A stretch of 64,000 nucleotides of DNA, taken from assembly GCF_004361835.1 (NCBI RefSeq), contig NZ_SNWD01000008.1, positions 1 through 64,000 on the forward strand. The letters run 5' to 3'. Positions 24,590 to 33,304 of this stretch are shown here, piece by piece. The notes beneath the pieces are model-generated. The model did no database searches and was not told where the DNA came from. It saw nothing but the letters and a program-made list of their open reading frames with translations. Origin of the DNA: Stakelama pacifica (GTDB lineage: Bacteria > Pseudomonadota > Alphaproteobacteria > Sphingomonadales > Sphingomonadaceae). Made by a program: the position numbers and the translations under genes. Numbering within the stretch: the stretch's first letter is position 1; every line of letters begins with the position of its first letter.

Positions 24590-26413
24590 ATGTGCGGGAT
24601 TGTCGGGATTATCGGGCGCGAAGCGGTTGCGGAGCGTCTTTTCGAAGGGCTGAAGCGGCTCGAATATCGCGGCTATGACTCTGCAGGCATCGCCACCATC
24701 GTCAATGGCAGGATCGAGCGGCGGCGCGCGCAGGGCAAGCTTGTCAATCTGGGACGGGAGCTTCAGGAAGCGCCGCTGCCCGGGACGATCGGCATCGCGC
24801 ATACCCGCTGGGCAACGCATGGCGCGCCGACGACCAGCAATGCGCATCCGCACGCCACCGACCGCGTCGCGATCGTACATAACGGCATCATCGAAAATTT
24901 CCGTCCGCTTCGGCAGGAGCTTGAGGCGCGGGGCCGGGTTTTCGCCAGCGAAACCGACAGCGAAGTCGTCGCGCATCTGGTGAGCGAACAGATCGAGGCG
25001 GGCAAATCGCCGCGCGAGGCGGTGGCGGAAGTGCTTCCCCGGCTGCACGGTGCCTTTGCCCTGTCGCTGCTCTTCCCCGACCATCCCGATCTGCTGATCG
25101 GCGCGCGGCAGGGAGCGCCGCTCACGGTCGGCTATGGCGAGGGGGAGAATTATCTCGGCTCCGACGCGCATGCGCTTGCGTCGCTGACCCAGCGGATCGC
25201 GTATCTGGACGAAGGCGACTGGGCGGTGGTCGAGCGTGACCGCGTGCAGATCTATGACCGCGACAATCAGCCGGTCGAGCGGCCCATCGTCCATTCGGGC
25301 GCTTCGGCGGCTCTGGTCGATAAAGGCAATCACCGCCATTTCATGCAGAAAGAGATTTACGAACAGCCGATGGTCGTCGCTCAGACGCTACGTTCCTATC
25401 TCCGCCCGCTCGAAGAGCAGGTGGCGCTGCCCGATATGACGTTCGACCTTGGCAATATCGAGCGGGTCGTGATCATCGCATGCGGCACGGCAAGCTATGT
25501 CGGCATGATCGGCAAATATTGGATCGAGCAATTTGCCCGCCTGCCGGTCGAGGTCGATGTCGCCTCGGAATATCGCTATCGCGATCCCGTATTGCTGCCC
25601 GGCACGCTGGGCGTGGTCGTATCGCAATCGGGCGAGACGGCGGACACGCTCGCGGCGCTTCGCCATATGAAAGAGGCGGGCGTGGTCACGGCCGGGATCA
25701 TCAACGTGCCGACCAGCAGCATGGCGCGCGAGGTCGATCTGCTGCTCCCCACCCATGCCGGGCCGGAAATCGGCGTTGCTTCGACCAAGGCGTTCACTTG
25801 CCAGCTGGCGGTGATGGCGGCGCTGTCGGTCAATCTTGCCCGTGCAAAGGGCAAGATATCGGCGGAAGAAGAGGCCGATATCGTCCGTCAGCTGATCGAA
25901 TCGCCCGCCGCGCTCAACGAGGCGCTGAGCCATGATGGCGAAATCGAAGCGATGGCGCATACGGTCGCGGCGGCGCGAGACGTGCTCTATCTGGGGCGCG
26001 GACCGGACTATCCGCTGGCGCTGGAAGGTGCGCTGAAGCTCAAGGAAATCAGCTATATCCATGCCGAGGGCTATGCCAGCGGCGAGATGAAGCACGGACC
26101 GATCGCGCTGATCGACGACCGCGTGCCGCTGATCGTGCTGGCACCGTCGGGACCGCTGTTCGACAAGACGGTCAGCAATATGAAGGAGGCGCAGGCGCGC
26201 GGGGCGCAGGTGGTGCTGATCTCCGATTCCGACGGCATTGCTTCGGCCGGAGAGGATGCGGTCGCGACGATCGAAATGCCGCGCGTCCATCCGCTGATCG
26301 CGCCGCTGGTTTATGCCGTGCCGGTGCAACTGCTCGCCTATCATGTCGCGGTGGCGAAGGGCACCGATGTCGATCAGCCGCGCAACCTTGCCAAGAGTGT
26401 CACGGTGGAGTGA
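24590..26413 (+). CDS. glmS: glutamine-fructose-6-phosphate aminotransferase
   Basis: GlmS converts fructose 6-phosphate and glutamine to glucosamine 6-phosphate, the entry step to amino sugars. The 607-residue protein begins MCGIVGIIG, so Cys2 becomes the N-terminal nucleophile of the glutaminase domain (about residues 2-220); two SIS domains follow (residues about 285-420 and 455-600, with CGTASYVG, SQSGETADT and the C-terminal AKSVTVE). It lies directly after glmU. No glmS ribozyme is seen in the 67-base gap, as expected outside Firmicutes. Confidence 0.97.
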   Translation: MCGIVGIIGREAVAERLFEGLKRLEYRGYDSAGIATIVNGRIERRRAQGKLVNLGRELQEAPLPGTIGIAHTRWATHGAPTTSNAHPHATDRVAIVHNGIIENFRPLRQELEARGRVFASETDSEVVAHLVSEQIEAGKSPREAVAEVLPRLHGAFALSLLFPDHPDLLIGARQGAPLTVGYGEGENYLGSDAHALASLTQRIAYLDEGDWAVVERDRVQIYDRDNQPVERPIVHSGASAALVDKGNHRHFMQKEIYEQPMVVAQTLRSYLRPLEEQVALPDMTFDLGNIERVVIIACGTASYVGMIGKYWIEQFARLPVEVDVASEYRYRDPVLLPGTLGVVVSQSGETADTLAALRHMKEAGVVTAGIINVPTSSMAREVDLLLPTHAGPEIGVASTKAFTCQLAVMAALSVNLARAKGKISAEEEADIVRQLIESPAALNEALSHDGEIEAMAHTVAAARDVLYLGRGPDYPLALEGALKLKEISYIHAEGYASGEMKHGPIALIDDRVPLIVLAPSGPLFDKTVSNMKEAQARGAQVVLISDSDGIASAGEDAVATIEMPRVHPLIAPLVYAVPVQLLAYHVAVAKGTDVDQPRNLAKSVTVE

Positions 26414-26477
26414 GGCGGGAACTTCGCGGCGGGGATGCGCGGTTGAGCCGCGACCATTCCTTCCAGGAGACATTCTC

Positions 26478-27485
26478 ATGAAAATAGTGCGCATCGGCGA
26501 TCCGGCGAGCCTCGACAGTCTGCGCGTCGGTCAGGCCGACGATCCGGGCCGGCCCGGCGCGGGTGAAGTCCGCGTTCGTATCCATGCCAGTTCGCTCAAC
26601 TATCATGATTTCGGGATCGTATCGGGGCGAATGCCCTCCGAAGCCGGGCGCATCCCGATGGCCGATGGCGCGGGTGTCGTCGAGGCAGTGGGCGAGGGCG
26701 TCGAGGAATTTGCGGCAGGCGACCATGTGGTGTCGACTTTCTTCCCGTTATGGGAAGATGGCGAGCCGGTGATCGGCGATTTCTCCACCACGCCGGGCGA
26801 TGGCGTGGATGGTTATGCCCGCGAGCTGGTGGTGCGTCCGTCGAGCTATTTCACCCATGCGCCCAAAGGGTGGAGCCATGCCGAAGCGGCGACGCTGACC
26901 ACCGCCGGGCTGACCGCCTGGCGCGCGCTGGTGGTCAATGGCGGGATCAAGGCGGGTGATACGGTGCTGGCGCTGGGCACCGGCGGCGTGTCGATCTTTG
27001 CCGTGCAGATGGCGCGGGCGATGGGCGCGCGGGTGATCGCGACCTCCTCGTCCGACGAAAAGCTGAAGCGGCTCACCGAAATGGGCGCGGAACATGTGCT
27101 CAATTACAAAGACACTCCCGAATGGGGCGCGAAGGTGCGTGAACTCACCGACGGGCGCGGTGTCGACCATGTGGTTGAGGTCGGCGGCCCGGGCACCCTG
27201 CCGCAATCGATCGATGCCGTGCGGATCGGCGGGCATATCGCGCTGATCGGCGTCCTGACCGGCGGCAGCGGCGAAGTGCCGACCGCGAAGATGATGGGCA
27301 AGCAGGTGCGGCTGCACGGGCTGATCGTCGGCAACCGGCGCGAGCAGCGCGATATGGTGCGCGCGCTGGAGGTGATGGACTTTCGTCCGATTATCGACCG
27401 AAGCTTCGCCCTCGACGACATCGCCGATGCGTTCCGCCACGAAGAGTCTGGCAGGCATTTCGGCAAGATCGTTCTGGAATTTTAA
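26478..27485 (+). CDS. MDR-family NAD(P)-dependent oxidoreductase
   Basis: This 335-residue medium-chain dehydrogenase/reductase has the GroES-like N-terminal domain (ASSLNYHDFGIVSG, ADGAGVVEAVG) and a nucleotide-binding domain (LALGTGGVSIFAVQMARAMGARVIATSSSDEK). The usual catalytic zinc ligands (Cys near residue 40 and the GHE motif) are absent, so it is of the zinc-free, quinone-oxidoreductase-like branch. The substrate is unknown. An AGGAGA site precedes the ATG. It follows glmS by 64 bases and ends at a strong bidirectional terminator. Confidence 0.85.
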   Translation: MKIVRIGDPASLDSLRVGQADDPGRPGAGEVRVRIHASSLNYHDFGIVSGRMPSEAGRIPMADGAGVVEAVGEGVEEFAAGDHVVSTFFPLWEDGEPVIGDFSTTPGDGVDGYARELVVRPSSYFTHAPKGWSHAEAATLTTAGLTAWRALVVNGGIKAGDTVLALGTGGVSIFAVQMARAMGARVIATSSSDEKLKRLTEMGAEHVLNYKDTPEWGAKVRELTDGRGVDHVVEVGGPGTLPQSIDAVRIGGHIALIGVLTGGSGEVPTAKMMGKQVRLHGLIVGNRREQRDMVRALEVMDFRPIIDRSFALDDIADAFRHEESGRHFGKIVLEF

Positions 27486-27491
27486 AACCCG

Positions 27492-27520
27492 ACCGGGCGG
27501 CGCGCAAAACGCCGCCCGGT
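27492..27520. terminator. bidirectional intrinsic terminator
   Basis: ACCGGGCGGCG and CGCCGCCCGGT form a perfect 11-bp stem with a seven-base loop, between the convergent MDR oxidoreductase and mannose isomerase genes. AAAA precedes it on the left, giving a T-run for the minus strand. Confidence 0.85.
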
Positions 27521-27526
27521 ATCGTA

Positions 27527-28360
27527 TCAATCGATCGCTGCGAGACGATCGCCCGGATAAGCGAACAGAACATCGCCGCCATCCGCAACCGTGATCCGGC
27601 TTTCGCCTGTGATCGCAAGGCACTGGCCCGCCGCAAATGCCACATCGTCCGCGCTGCCCGATCCGGTGACAGGAACGAGCCAGGCGGTCTGATCCGCACC
27701 CAGCCGGGCATGGAAGTCGCCTGCGCTCCAGCGCTCCAGCACGAATTTCGGTCCCTGCGCGAGCAAACCCCGGTTCGGCGCGGGCGAGGGGGGAACCGGC
27801 AGCGGTTCGAACGGCGCTGCTGCCGATACCGCCACGCCTTCATCCAGATGCAGTTCGCGCGGACGCCCATAATCGTACAGGCGATAGGTCAGGTCGACAT
27901 TCTGCTGCACTTCGATCAGCGTGATGCCTGCGCCGATGGCATGCACGGTGCCCGCCTGCGAATAGAAATAATCGCCCGCCTTTACCGGCTTCCAGTCGAG
28001 CATATGCTCGATCGATCCGTCGAGCGACGCGGCGCGAAGTTGCTCGGCGCTAAGCGGTTCGAGCGTACCGAGCGCGATCGTCGAATCGGGTTCGGCATCG
28101 AGGATCAGCCAGGCCTCATCCTTTCCGCGCTTATAGCCCGCCTGTTGCGCATCCGCGTCATTGGGATGCACCTGCACCGACAATTTTTCGCTCGTGAACA
28201 GATATTTGATCAGCAGCTCGTCGGAAACGCCCTGCGGCGTCTGAAACCAGACCTCGCCGATCGGATCATCCTTTTCGGCGGGATTTTCGAACCCCGGCCA
28301 GAGCCGATGACGCCCCCAGGGTTTTGCGACGCGATGGGTGTCGAGCATGATTGCGGCCAT
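27527..28360 (-). CDS. manA: class I mannose-6-phosphate isomerase
   Basis: This 277-residue cupin enzyme resembles short type I phosphomannose isomerases, which interconvert mannose 6-phosphate and fructose 6-phosphate. Family blocks include KPWGRHRLWPGF near the start, GEVWFQTP, the zinc-site region SVQVHPNDADAQQ and GTVHAIGAGITLIEVQQNVDLTYRLYDYGR. The start at 28360 (MAAIMLDTH) has an AGGGAGATT site; longer readings add unrelated residues. It feeds mannose and GDP-sugar metabolism. Over 600 bases upstream are gene-poor. Confidence 0.85.
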   Translation of the reverse strand: MAAIMLDTHRVAKPWGRHRLWPGFENPAEKDDPIGEVWFQTPQGVSDELLIKYLFTSEKLSVQVHPNDADAQQAGYKRGKDEAWLILDAEPDSTIALGTLEPLSAEQLRAASLDGSIEHMLDWKPVKAGDYFYSQAGTVHAIGAGITLIEVQQNVDLTYRLYDYGRPRELHLDEGVAVSAAAPFEPLPVPPSPAPNRGLLAQGPKFVLERWSAGDFHARLGADQTAWLVPVTGSGSADDVAFAAGQCLAITGESRITVADGGDVLFAYPGDRLAAID

Positions 28361-28587
28361 AATAATCTCCCTGAACATTGGGGCGGCCGGGAGGTGGTTC
28401 GCGCCCGGCCATGACGCCGATGCTCTGCCCCGTAGCGACCGGACAGTCCAGCGCTGCGGACGCGCAAACGGAAAAAGGCGGTACGGGAGCGCCGGCAGGC
28501 GCTGCCTGAGGGCGTAAGCTGCGTCCGGTGGCATGTCCGGCACGCTGAAGCCTGCTTGGCGTCAGCCGCGCGAGACAGGATCGCAGG

Positions 28588-28612
28588 CGTTACAAATATT
28601 TCATTAGTAACG
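28588..28612. promoter_or_regulatory. AT-rich inverted repeat CGTTAC...GTAACG
   Basis: CGTTAC at 28588-28593 and GTAACG at 28607-28612 flank an AT-rich centre, unlike the surrounding GC-rich sequence. It lies in the 625-base gap (28361-28985) between manA and the EAL operon, where I see no convincing longer gene. It may be an operator. Confidence 0.3.
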
Positions 28613-28772
28613 AGGGAGACACGTCGGGGCAGCGCGAACCAAAGCGATCAGCGCCGCGCCCGACGCAAAATGGTTCAGACCGGACGAAGAATTTCGCCGC
28701 CCAAGCCGTCCTTGAACAGGATCGAGAACATCAAACTTCTCCCTATCGGGGCGAATCACCCACATGCAAAGG

Positions 28773-28787
28773 TTAACAATGTGTTAA
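28773..28787 (+). promoter_or_regulatory. CtrA box
   Basis: TTAACAATGTGTTAA is an exact TTAA-N7-TTAA match to the binding site of the cell-cycle regulator CtrA, with C after both halves. It lies in an AT-rich stretch about 300 bases before the EAL phosphodiesterase gene. CtrA controls motility, surface and c-di-GMP genes in alphaproteobacteria, which fits the downstream operon. Confidence 0.6.
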
Positions 28788-28985
28788 CATTGAATCAAGA
28801 TTAATTTTCTGATTGCGCATTCGTGAGCGAGCGGGTTCAAAGGAAATTAACTTTTTTTTCAGCCCTCCGGAGTTATGCGCGGAAAGAAATGATTAAGCCG
28901 CGTCAACCTGTCCCGCCGGGCCGCCGGCAATCGGCTGACCCCCAAAGGGGCGTTGAGCAATCCACCGAACAAGGTGGAGGGAAGC

Positions 28986-29045
28986 ATGTATCCGTGGACG
29001 CTGTTCCGGGAAGGCCGGTCCGTAAAGACGGCGCAGGGCGGGTAA
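28986..29045 (+). CDS. candidate leader peptide upstream of the EAL operon
   Basis: A 19-codon frame (MYPWTLFREGRSVKTAQGG) starts five bases after GGAGG, a far better ribosome site than that of the EAL gene 35 bases downstream. It could be a regulatory upstream frame or a chance match. No family is recognised. Confidence 0.3.
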   Translation: MYPWTLFREGRSVKTAQGG

Positions 29046-29080
29046 GTCGGCTTGGGCATAGCCGTGACGAGCGGGCGGGC

Positions 29081-30328
29081 ATGGGCTTCTGGCGCATCCT
29101 GATTCTTGCCGAAATTTCGAATTTTGCTTCGCTGCGACGCCACCTGGGTCAGGGCCGTGCTGCGGGACTGGCTCGCGCGGTAAAGGCAGCGATCAGGGAA
29201 TGTTTTTCATTTGCCGATGTGGAGGTGGCGGGACGCAATCTGATCGAAATCAGATTCGATTGTTCGACCGCGCATGAAGCAGAAGAGGTTGTTCAGTCGC
29301 TCGAAGATCATTTCAGAGCACCCTTCGCGCTTGATGAAGAACGCTATCTGCTGAGCCTTTCGATCGGAGGCGGATTGTGCCCCGCTTTTGAAGGCGACGA
29401 TATACGGCTGGTCGAGGCAGCCGAAACAGCGCTCGATCAGGCGCGCGAGGAGAACAGGGCGGTACTGCTCGATCTCTCACGTGAGGAATTGCAGTCGCAC
29501 CGCCCGGCGCTGGTTCGCGAACTGCCCCGGGCGATCGCGGCGGGCGAATTGTTCATGCAATATCAGCCCAAAGTTCACGTCCGGCGTCAGGAGATTGCGA
29601 GCGCAGAGGCGCTGGTCCGCTGGGATCATCCGACCCGCGGACTGATCCTGCCCGGCGAATTTATCAGCGCGGCAGAAGCAGCGGGCAGCATCTGCGCGCT
29701 CACTTTGTGGTGCATAAAGCAGGTCATTCACGACCAGCGTATATTCGCCGAACGCGGTTACGACATTCCCGTGTTCGTCAATATTTCGGGCGTTCTGCTC
29801 GCCGATTCAGAATTCGTCGCTCAGGTTTGCGCATTGCTGGAGGGCAGTTCGGCAAAAATCGGCTTTGAAATCACCGAAACCGCCGTCATTCGCGATCCTG
29901 CGATCGCATTGAAGCATTTGCAGCAATTTGCCGATATCGGCGTTCCGGTGGCGATCGACGATTATGGCGCTGGCCTGTCTTCGCTGGCCTATCTCAAGCA
30001 GTTGCCGGCTTCCGAACTGAAGATCGACAAGATGTTCATCACGCAACTGACCAGCAGCAACCGGGACCCGCTGATCGTTCGATCCACTATCGACCTCGCC
30101 CATGCCATGGAAATGGAAGTAACGGCGGAAGGTGTCGAAACACCTGCCGCGCTGGCACTGCTCAGTGTTATGGGTTGCGATCTTGTTCAGGGATATCTGA
30201 TCAGCAGGCCGTTGGGACGCGATGCCTTTCTGGCTTATGTCGAGGAAGAAGCGCATCGAAAGATCGCTCCGGTCGGCCTGCCCAATCTGCGCAATGGCGG
30301 CGATTTCTGGAAGCGCGCACTGGCGTGA
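29081..30328 (+). CDS. EAL-domain c-di-GMP phosphodiesterase with degenerate GGDEF domain
   Basis: The 415-residue cytoplasmic protein has a degenerate GGDEF-like domain (about residues 5-130; the signature position reads AGRNLIEI, so it cannot make c-di-GMP) and an EAL domain (about 145-390). All catalytic parts of EAL are present: EAL at 176-178, Asn234, Glu266 in ITETAV, Asp293-Asp294 in DDYGAG, Lys314, Glu350 and Gln370 in VQGYLISRP. It should therefore hydrolyse c-di-GMP. The ATG at 29081 is chosen because upstream in-frame residues have no likeness to protein families. The next gene, a hybrid kinase, starts inside its stop codon (GTGA). Confidence 0.9.
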   Translation: MGFWRILILAEISNFASLRRHLGQGRAAGLARAVKAAIRECFSFADVEVAGRNLIEIRFDCSTAHEAEEVVQSLEDHFRAPFALDEERYLLSLSIGGGLCPAFEGDDIRLVEAAETALDQAREENRAVLLDLSREELQSHRPALVRELPRAIAAGELFMQYQPKVHVRRQEIASAEALVRWDHPTRGLILPGEFISAAEAAGSICALTLWCIKQVIHDQRIFAERGYDIPVFVNISGVLLADSEFVAQVCALLEGSSAKIGFEITETAVIRDPAIALKHLQQFADIGVPVAIDDYGAGLSSLAYLKQLPASELKIDKMFITQLTSSNRDPLIVRSTIDLAHAMEMEVTAEGVETPAALALLSVMGCDLVQGYLISRPLGRDAFLAYVEEEAHRKIAPVGLPNLRNGGDFWKRALA

Positions 30329-32820
30329 CCCGCTTCCGGCACTTTTTGCGAGCTGGAATTCAATCGATCTGCGTTTTTTGCTTGCTGGTTGTTGCGGCCA
30401 CCATCGGCACGACAGTCAGTGCCGAAGGACAAGAGCGAGCTCCGGCTGCTGAAATGTCGGCAAAAGATCGCGCGAAGCTCACGGAACTACGTTCGACGCT
30501 CATGCAAAACCCGAAAAAGGCTTTGCAGCAGTCTCAGCGATTCCGCGAGAGCGTGGAACGAAGAGATGAAAGCGATATCAGGCAGATGATTATCGCTGAA
30601 ACCCTCTGGGTTGATGGCGATGCAAACATCCGGATCGGAAATCTGGAAACGGCTGAAGCATTTCTGCGTAGATCCGAGGCTGAAATTTCCGGCTTATCCA
30701 GAACGGTCAAAGTAAGCGCTGATGTAAAGATATCCCAAGGTTCGCTGCTGATGAGCCGGGGAGACCCGGCAGGTGCGCTCGAGCAATTTCATTCTGCGTA
30801 TGACATTTACCGCAGACTGGGCGATCGGCGCGGCCAGTCGGTTGCGCTTCAGAATATTGCCGCGCTGTACACCGAGGCAAATGATAACGAGAAAGCGGAG
30901 CGCTATTATGAGCAGGCGGGCAGTATCTATGACTCCGATGTGCTCCTGTCGACCTATCTCCACAATAACCGCGCCAATGTGCTTCTTCAACTCGAACGCT
31001 ATAGCGATGCCGAGACACAATATCTTCGTGCCCTGAAAGGGGCTCGTACGCTGAAGAGCCAATCGCTTATTGCCTCGATCTACGACAATCTCGCGCGCAC
31101 TGGTCTCGAATCGGGCAATCTCGCAAAAGCCTCTGCCTATCTCAATCGCGCTTTTGCGGTCGCACCGACGGTGTCCGATCCCATGCTGGCAACACGCGCG
31201 CGGCTGTTGCTCAGTCAGGGTCGCAAGCAACAGGCGAAGCAAGTGATCGGCCGGATATTTGGCAACCGTCCACCCGGCGAGGTCGATTCCTATTATGAGC
31301 AGTTCGTCGCCTATCAGGTTTATGCAGCTGTCGGCGACGATACCGACGCGCTCCGCCATCTTCAGATCGCAAAACGGCTGAACGACGAAGCGACGCAGGT
31401 GGCGAGTTCAACCAACGCGGCGCTGGCGGCGGCACGGTTCGATTTCCAGAATCAGGAATTGCGGATCGCCAAGCTGAAGGCCGAGGAACTTCGCCGAAAT
31501 GTGGCGTTCGAACGGTCGACGGCGCGGTTTCAGCGCACGTTGTTCGCCAGTATCGGCGGCGCCACGCTGGTTCTGATTATCGTCCTGTCGTTCAGTCTCG
31601 TCACGATCGGCCGTAGCCGCAATCGCAACCGTGAAGCGAAGCTGGAACTTGCCGACACCAATGCGGCGCTCGAAAAAGCGCTGGCGGCGAAGACCGAATT
31701 TCTGGCGACGACAAGCCACGAAATCCGCACTCCGCTCAACGGCATATTGGGCATGACGCAGGTGATGCTCGCTGATCGCCATCTTCCCGGCGAACTGCGC
31801 GATCGGGTGGGCGTCATTCACGGCGCGGGAATTACCATGCGCGCGCTGGTCGATGACATTCTGGACGTCGCCAAGATGGAGACCGGCAAGCTTACCATCG
31901 AACATCGACCGATGGACCTTCACGCCGCGCTTCGCGAAGTGGCGGCCGTGTGGCACGATCAGGCGCGAAGCCGGGGCCTCGCCTTCGCCCTCGATATCGG
32001 CGACACGCCGCGCTGGATCACGGGCGATAGCGGGCGGTTGCGGCAGATCCTGTTCAACCTGCTCGCCAATGCGATCAAATTCACCGAACAGGGCAAGGTA
32101 GCGCTGGCCGCACAGGCGATCGGGATCGGCGGATTCGACTATCTGCGTATCACGGTGACCGATACGGGCATCGGCATTCCGGCGGATAAATGCGAGGATA
32201 TTTTCGAATCCTTCAAACAGGTCGATGGCGGCACCACGCGGAAATTCGGCGGCACCGGGCTAGGCCTATCGATCTGTCGTAATCTCGCCACGGCGCTGGG
32301 CGGCACGATCGGGGTGGAAAGCGAAGCGGGGGCGGGCTCGCGCTTCATCGTCACCCTGCCGCTCGTCCTTGCCGAGGCTCCGGACGTTACGGACACGGGG
32401 GAGGCGGATTGCGGAACTTTGTTGATTCTGGAGCGCAACCCGATCGCGCGCGGGATGTTACGCAAGCTGCTGGAGGGGCATGGCATGCATCTGCGCTTTG
32501 CCGGCTGCGCCGGCGAGATGCTTGCCCAGATCGCTGCGCGCCCGCCTGCGCAGGTGCTGCTCGACGCGGGAAGTCTGGCCGATGATGAAGGGCAGCTATT
32601 TGAGACTATTGAAGAAATTTCTCATGCGGCGCATAGGATCGGGGTATCGATCACGCTATTATGGAAGGTGCCGAACGCATCGGCGCGCGCGCGGATGATG
32701 GAGGCGGGGATTGATGACATCATCGACAAACCGATCGCAGGACCGGCGCTCGTTCGCCGGCTCTTCGGAGAATCGGATGAACAGCCTGAAATTCAACCTC
32801 TTGTATCGCGCGCCACATAA
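30325..32820 (+). CDS. hybrid histidine kinase with periplasmic TPR region
   Basis: The 831-residue protein has an N-terminal signal or membrane helix (CVFCLLVVAATIGTTVSA), an all-helical sensor region of tetratricopeptide-like repeats (about residues 45-400; ALQNIAALYTEANDNEKAERYYEQAGSIY is clear), a membrane helix (about 408-428), a coiled segment, HisKA with TSHEIRTPLNG (His465), an ATPase domain (NLLANAIKFTEQG, GTGLGLSIC) and a C-terminal receiver-like domain. The receiver keeps an aspartate in VLLDAG and a lysine in DKPIAG but has lost the acidic pair, so it may be non-functional. The GTG start overlaps the EAL gene. It probably signals to the receiver protein that follows. Confidence 0.88.
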   Translation: MTRFRHFLRAGIQSICVFCLLVVAATIGTTVSAEGQERAPAAEMSAKDRAKLTELRSTLMQNPKKALQQSQRFRESVERRDESDIRQMIIAETLWVDGDANIRIGNLETAEAFLRRSEAEISGLSRTVKVSADVKISQGSLLMSRGDPAGALEQFHSAYDIYRRLGDRRGQSVALQNIAALYTEANDNEKAERYYEQAGSIYDSDVLLSTYLHNNRANVLLQLERYSDAETQYLRALKGARTLKSQSLIASIYDNLARTGLESGNLAKASAYLNRAFAVAPTVSDPMLATRARLLLSQGRKQQAKQVIGRIFGNRPPGEVDSYYEQFVAYQVYAAVGDDTDALRHLQIAKRLNDEATQVASSTNAALAAARFDFQNQELRIAKLKAEELRRNVAFERSTARFQRTLFASIGGATLVLIIVLSFSLVTIGRSRNRNREAKLELADTNAALEKALAAKTEFLATTSHEIRTPLNGILGMTQVMLADRHLPGELRDRVGVIHGAGITMRALVDDILDVAKMETGKLTIEHRPMDLHAALREVAAVWHDQARSRGLAFALDIGDTPRWITGDSGRLRQILFNLLANAIKFTEQGKVALAAQAIGIGGFDYLRITVTDTGIGIPADKCEDIFESFKQVDGGTTRKFGGTGLGLSICRNLATALGGTIGVESEAGAGSRFIVTLPLVLAEAPDVTDTGEADCGTLLILERNPIARGMLRKLLEGHGMHLRFAGCAGEMLAQIAARPPAQVLLDAGSLADDEGQLFETIEEISHAAHRIGVSITLLWKVPNASARARMMEAGIDDIIDKPIAGPALVRRLFGESDEQPEIQPLVSRAT

Positions 32821-32873
32821 GGCGATACCGGTGTGGTAATCTGTAAACACACCTATGCCGGAGCGCAGAAACG

Positions 32874-33266
32874 GTGAACGTTCTTTTCATCGAAGACGAC
32901 CCGATGAACCGCCGCGTCGTTCGCGACATGCTCGACGTCGCGGGAGCGCATATGACCGAGGCGGAGCTTGCCGATATCGGTCTGGCCAAGATCGATGCGG
33001 AGGATTTCGACGTGATCCTGGTCGATCTGCGCATGCCCGGCATGGACGGGTTCGAAGCGATCCGCCGGATTCGCGCGCGGCAGGATGCGAAACGCAATCT
33101 GCCGATCATCGTCGTCACTGCCGATACCGCGCTCGACCTTCGCGAACGCTGTCTCGAGACCGGCGCGGATGAAGTATTGTTCAAACCCGTTGCTATGGAC
33201 GCTTTGTTCGAAACGATCGGTGCCGTGCTGGCCGAAAAAGGGGGGGAGGGCGCGCTGATCCTTTAA
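32874..33266 (+). CDS. single-domain response regulator
   Basis: This 130-residue protein is a lone receiver domain with all phosphorylation residues: acidic pair Asp8-Asp9 in FIEDDP, phospho-acceptor Asp51 in VDLRMPG, Thr82 in VVTAD and Lys104 in LFKP. It has no output domain, so it must act by protein contact or as a phosphate relay. The start is a GTG 53 bases after the hybrid kinase. With the EAL protein and kinase it forms a three-gene signalling operon. Confidence 0.9.
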   Translation: MNVLFIEDDPMNRRVVRDMLDVAGAHMTEAELADIGLAKIDAEDFDVILVDLRMPGMDGFEAIRRIRARQDAKRNLPIIVVTADTALDLRERCLETGADEVLFKPVAMDALFETIGAVLAEKGGEGALIL

Positions 33267-33304
33267 GATCCACGCGTGGCGCTTACCGAAGATCAGCCGC
33301 CCGG

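Noticed and set aside
28556..28804. An 82-codon plus-strand frame in the gap before the EAL operon
   Set aside because: No ribosome site, no recognisable pattern, and it runs across the CtrA box; kept as non-coding.
28850..29045. A known riboswitch (c-di-GMP GEMM class or cobalamin) before the EAL gene
   Set aside because: I looked for the conserved cores of these classes and did not find them; the leader is reported only as an unclassified structure.
28823..29080. N-terminal extension of the EAL protein to 28823
   Set aside because: The 86 extra residues are Arg/Gly/Pro-rich without domain likeness and lie over hairpins; the ATG at 29081 starts the domain.
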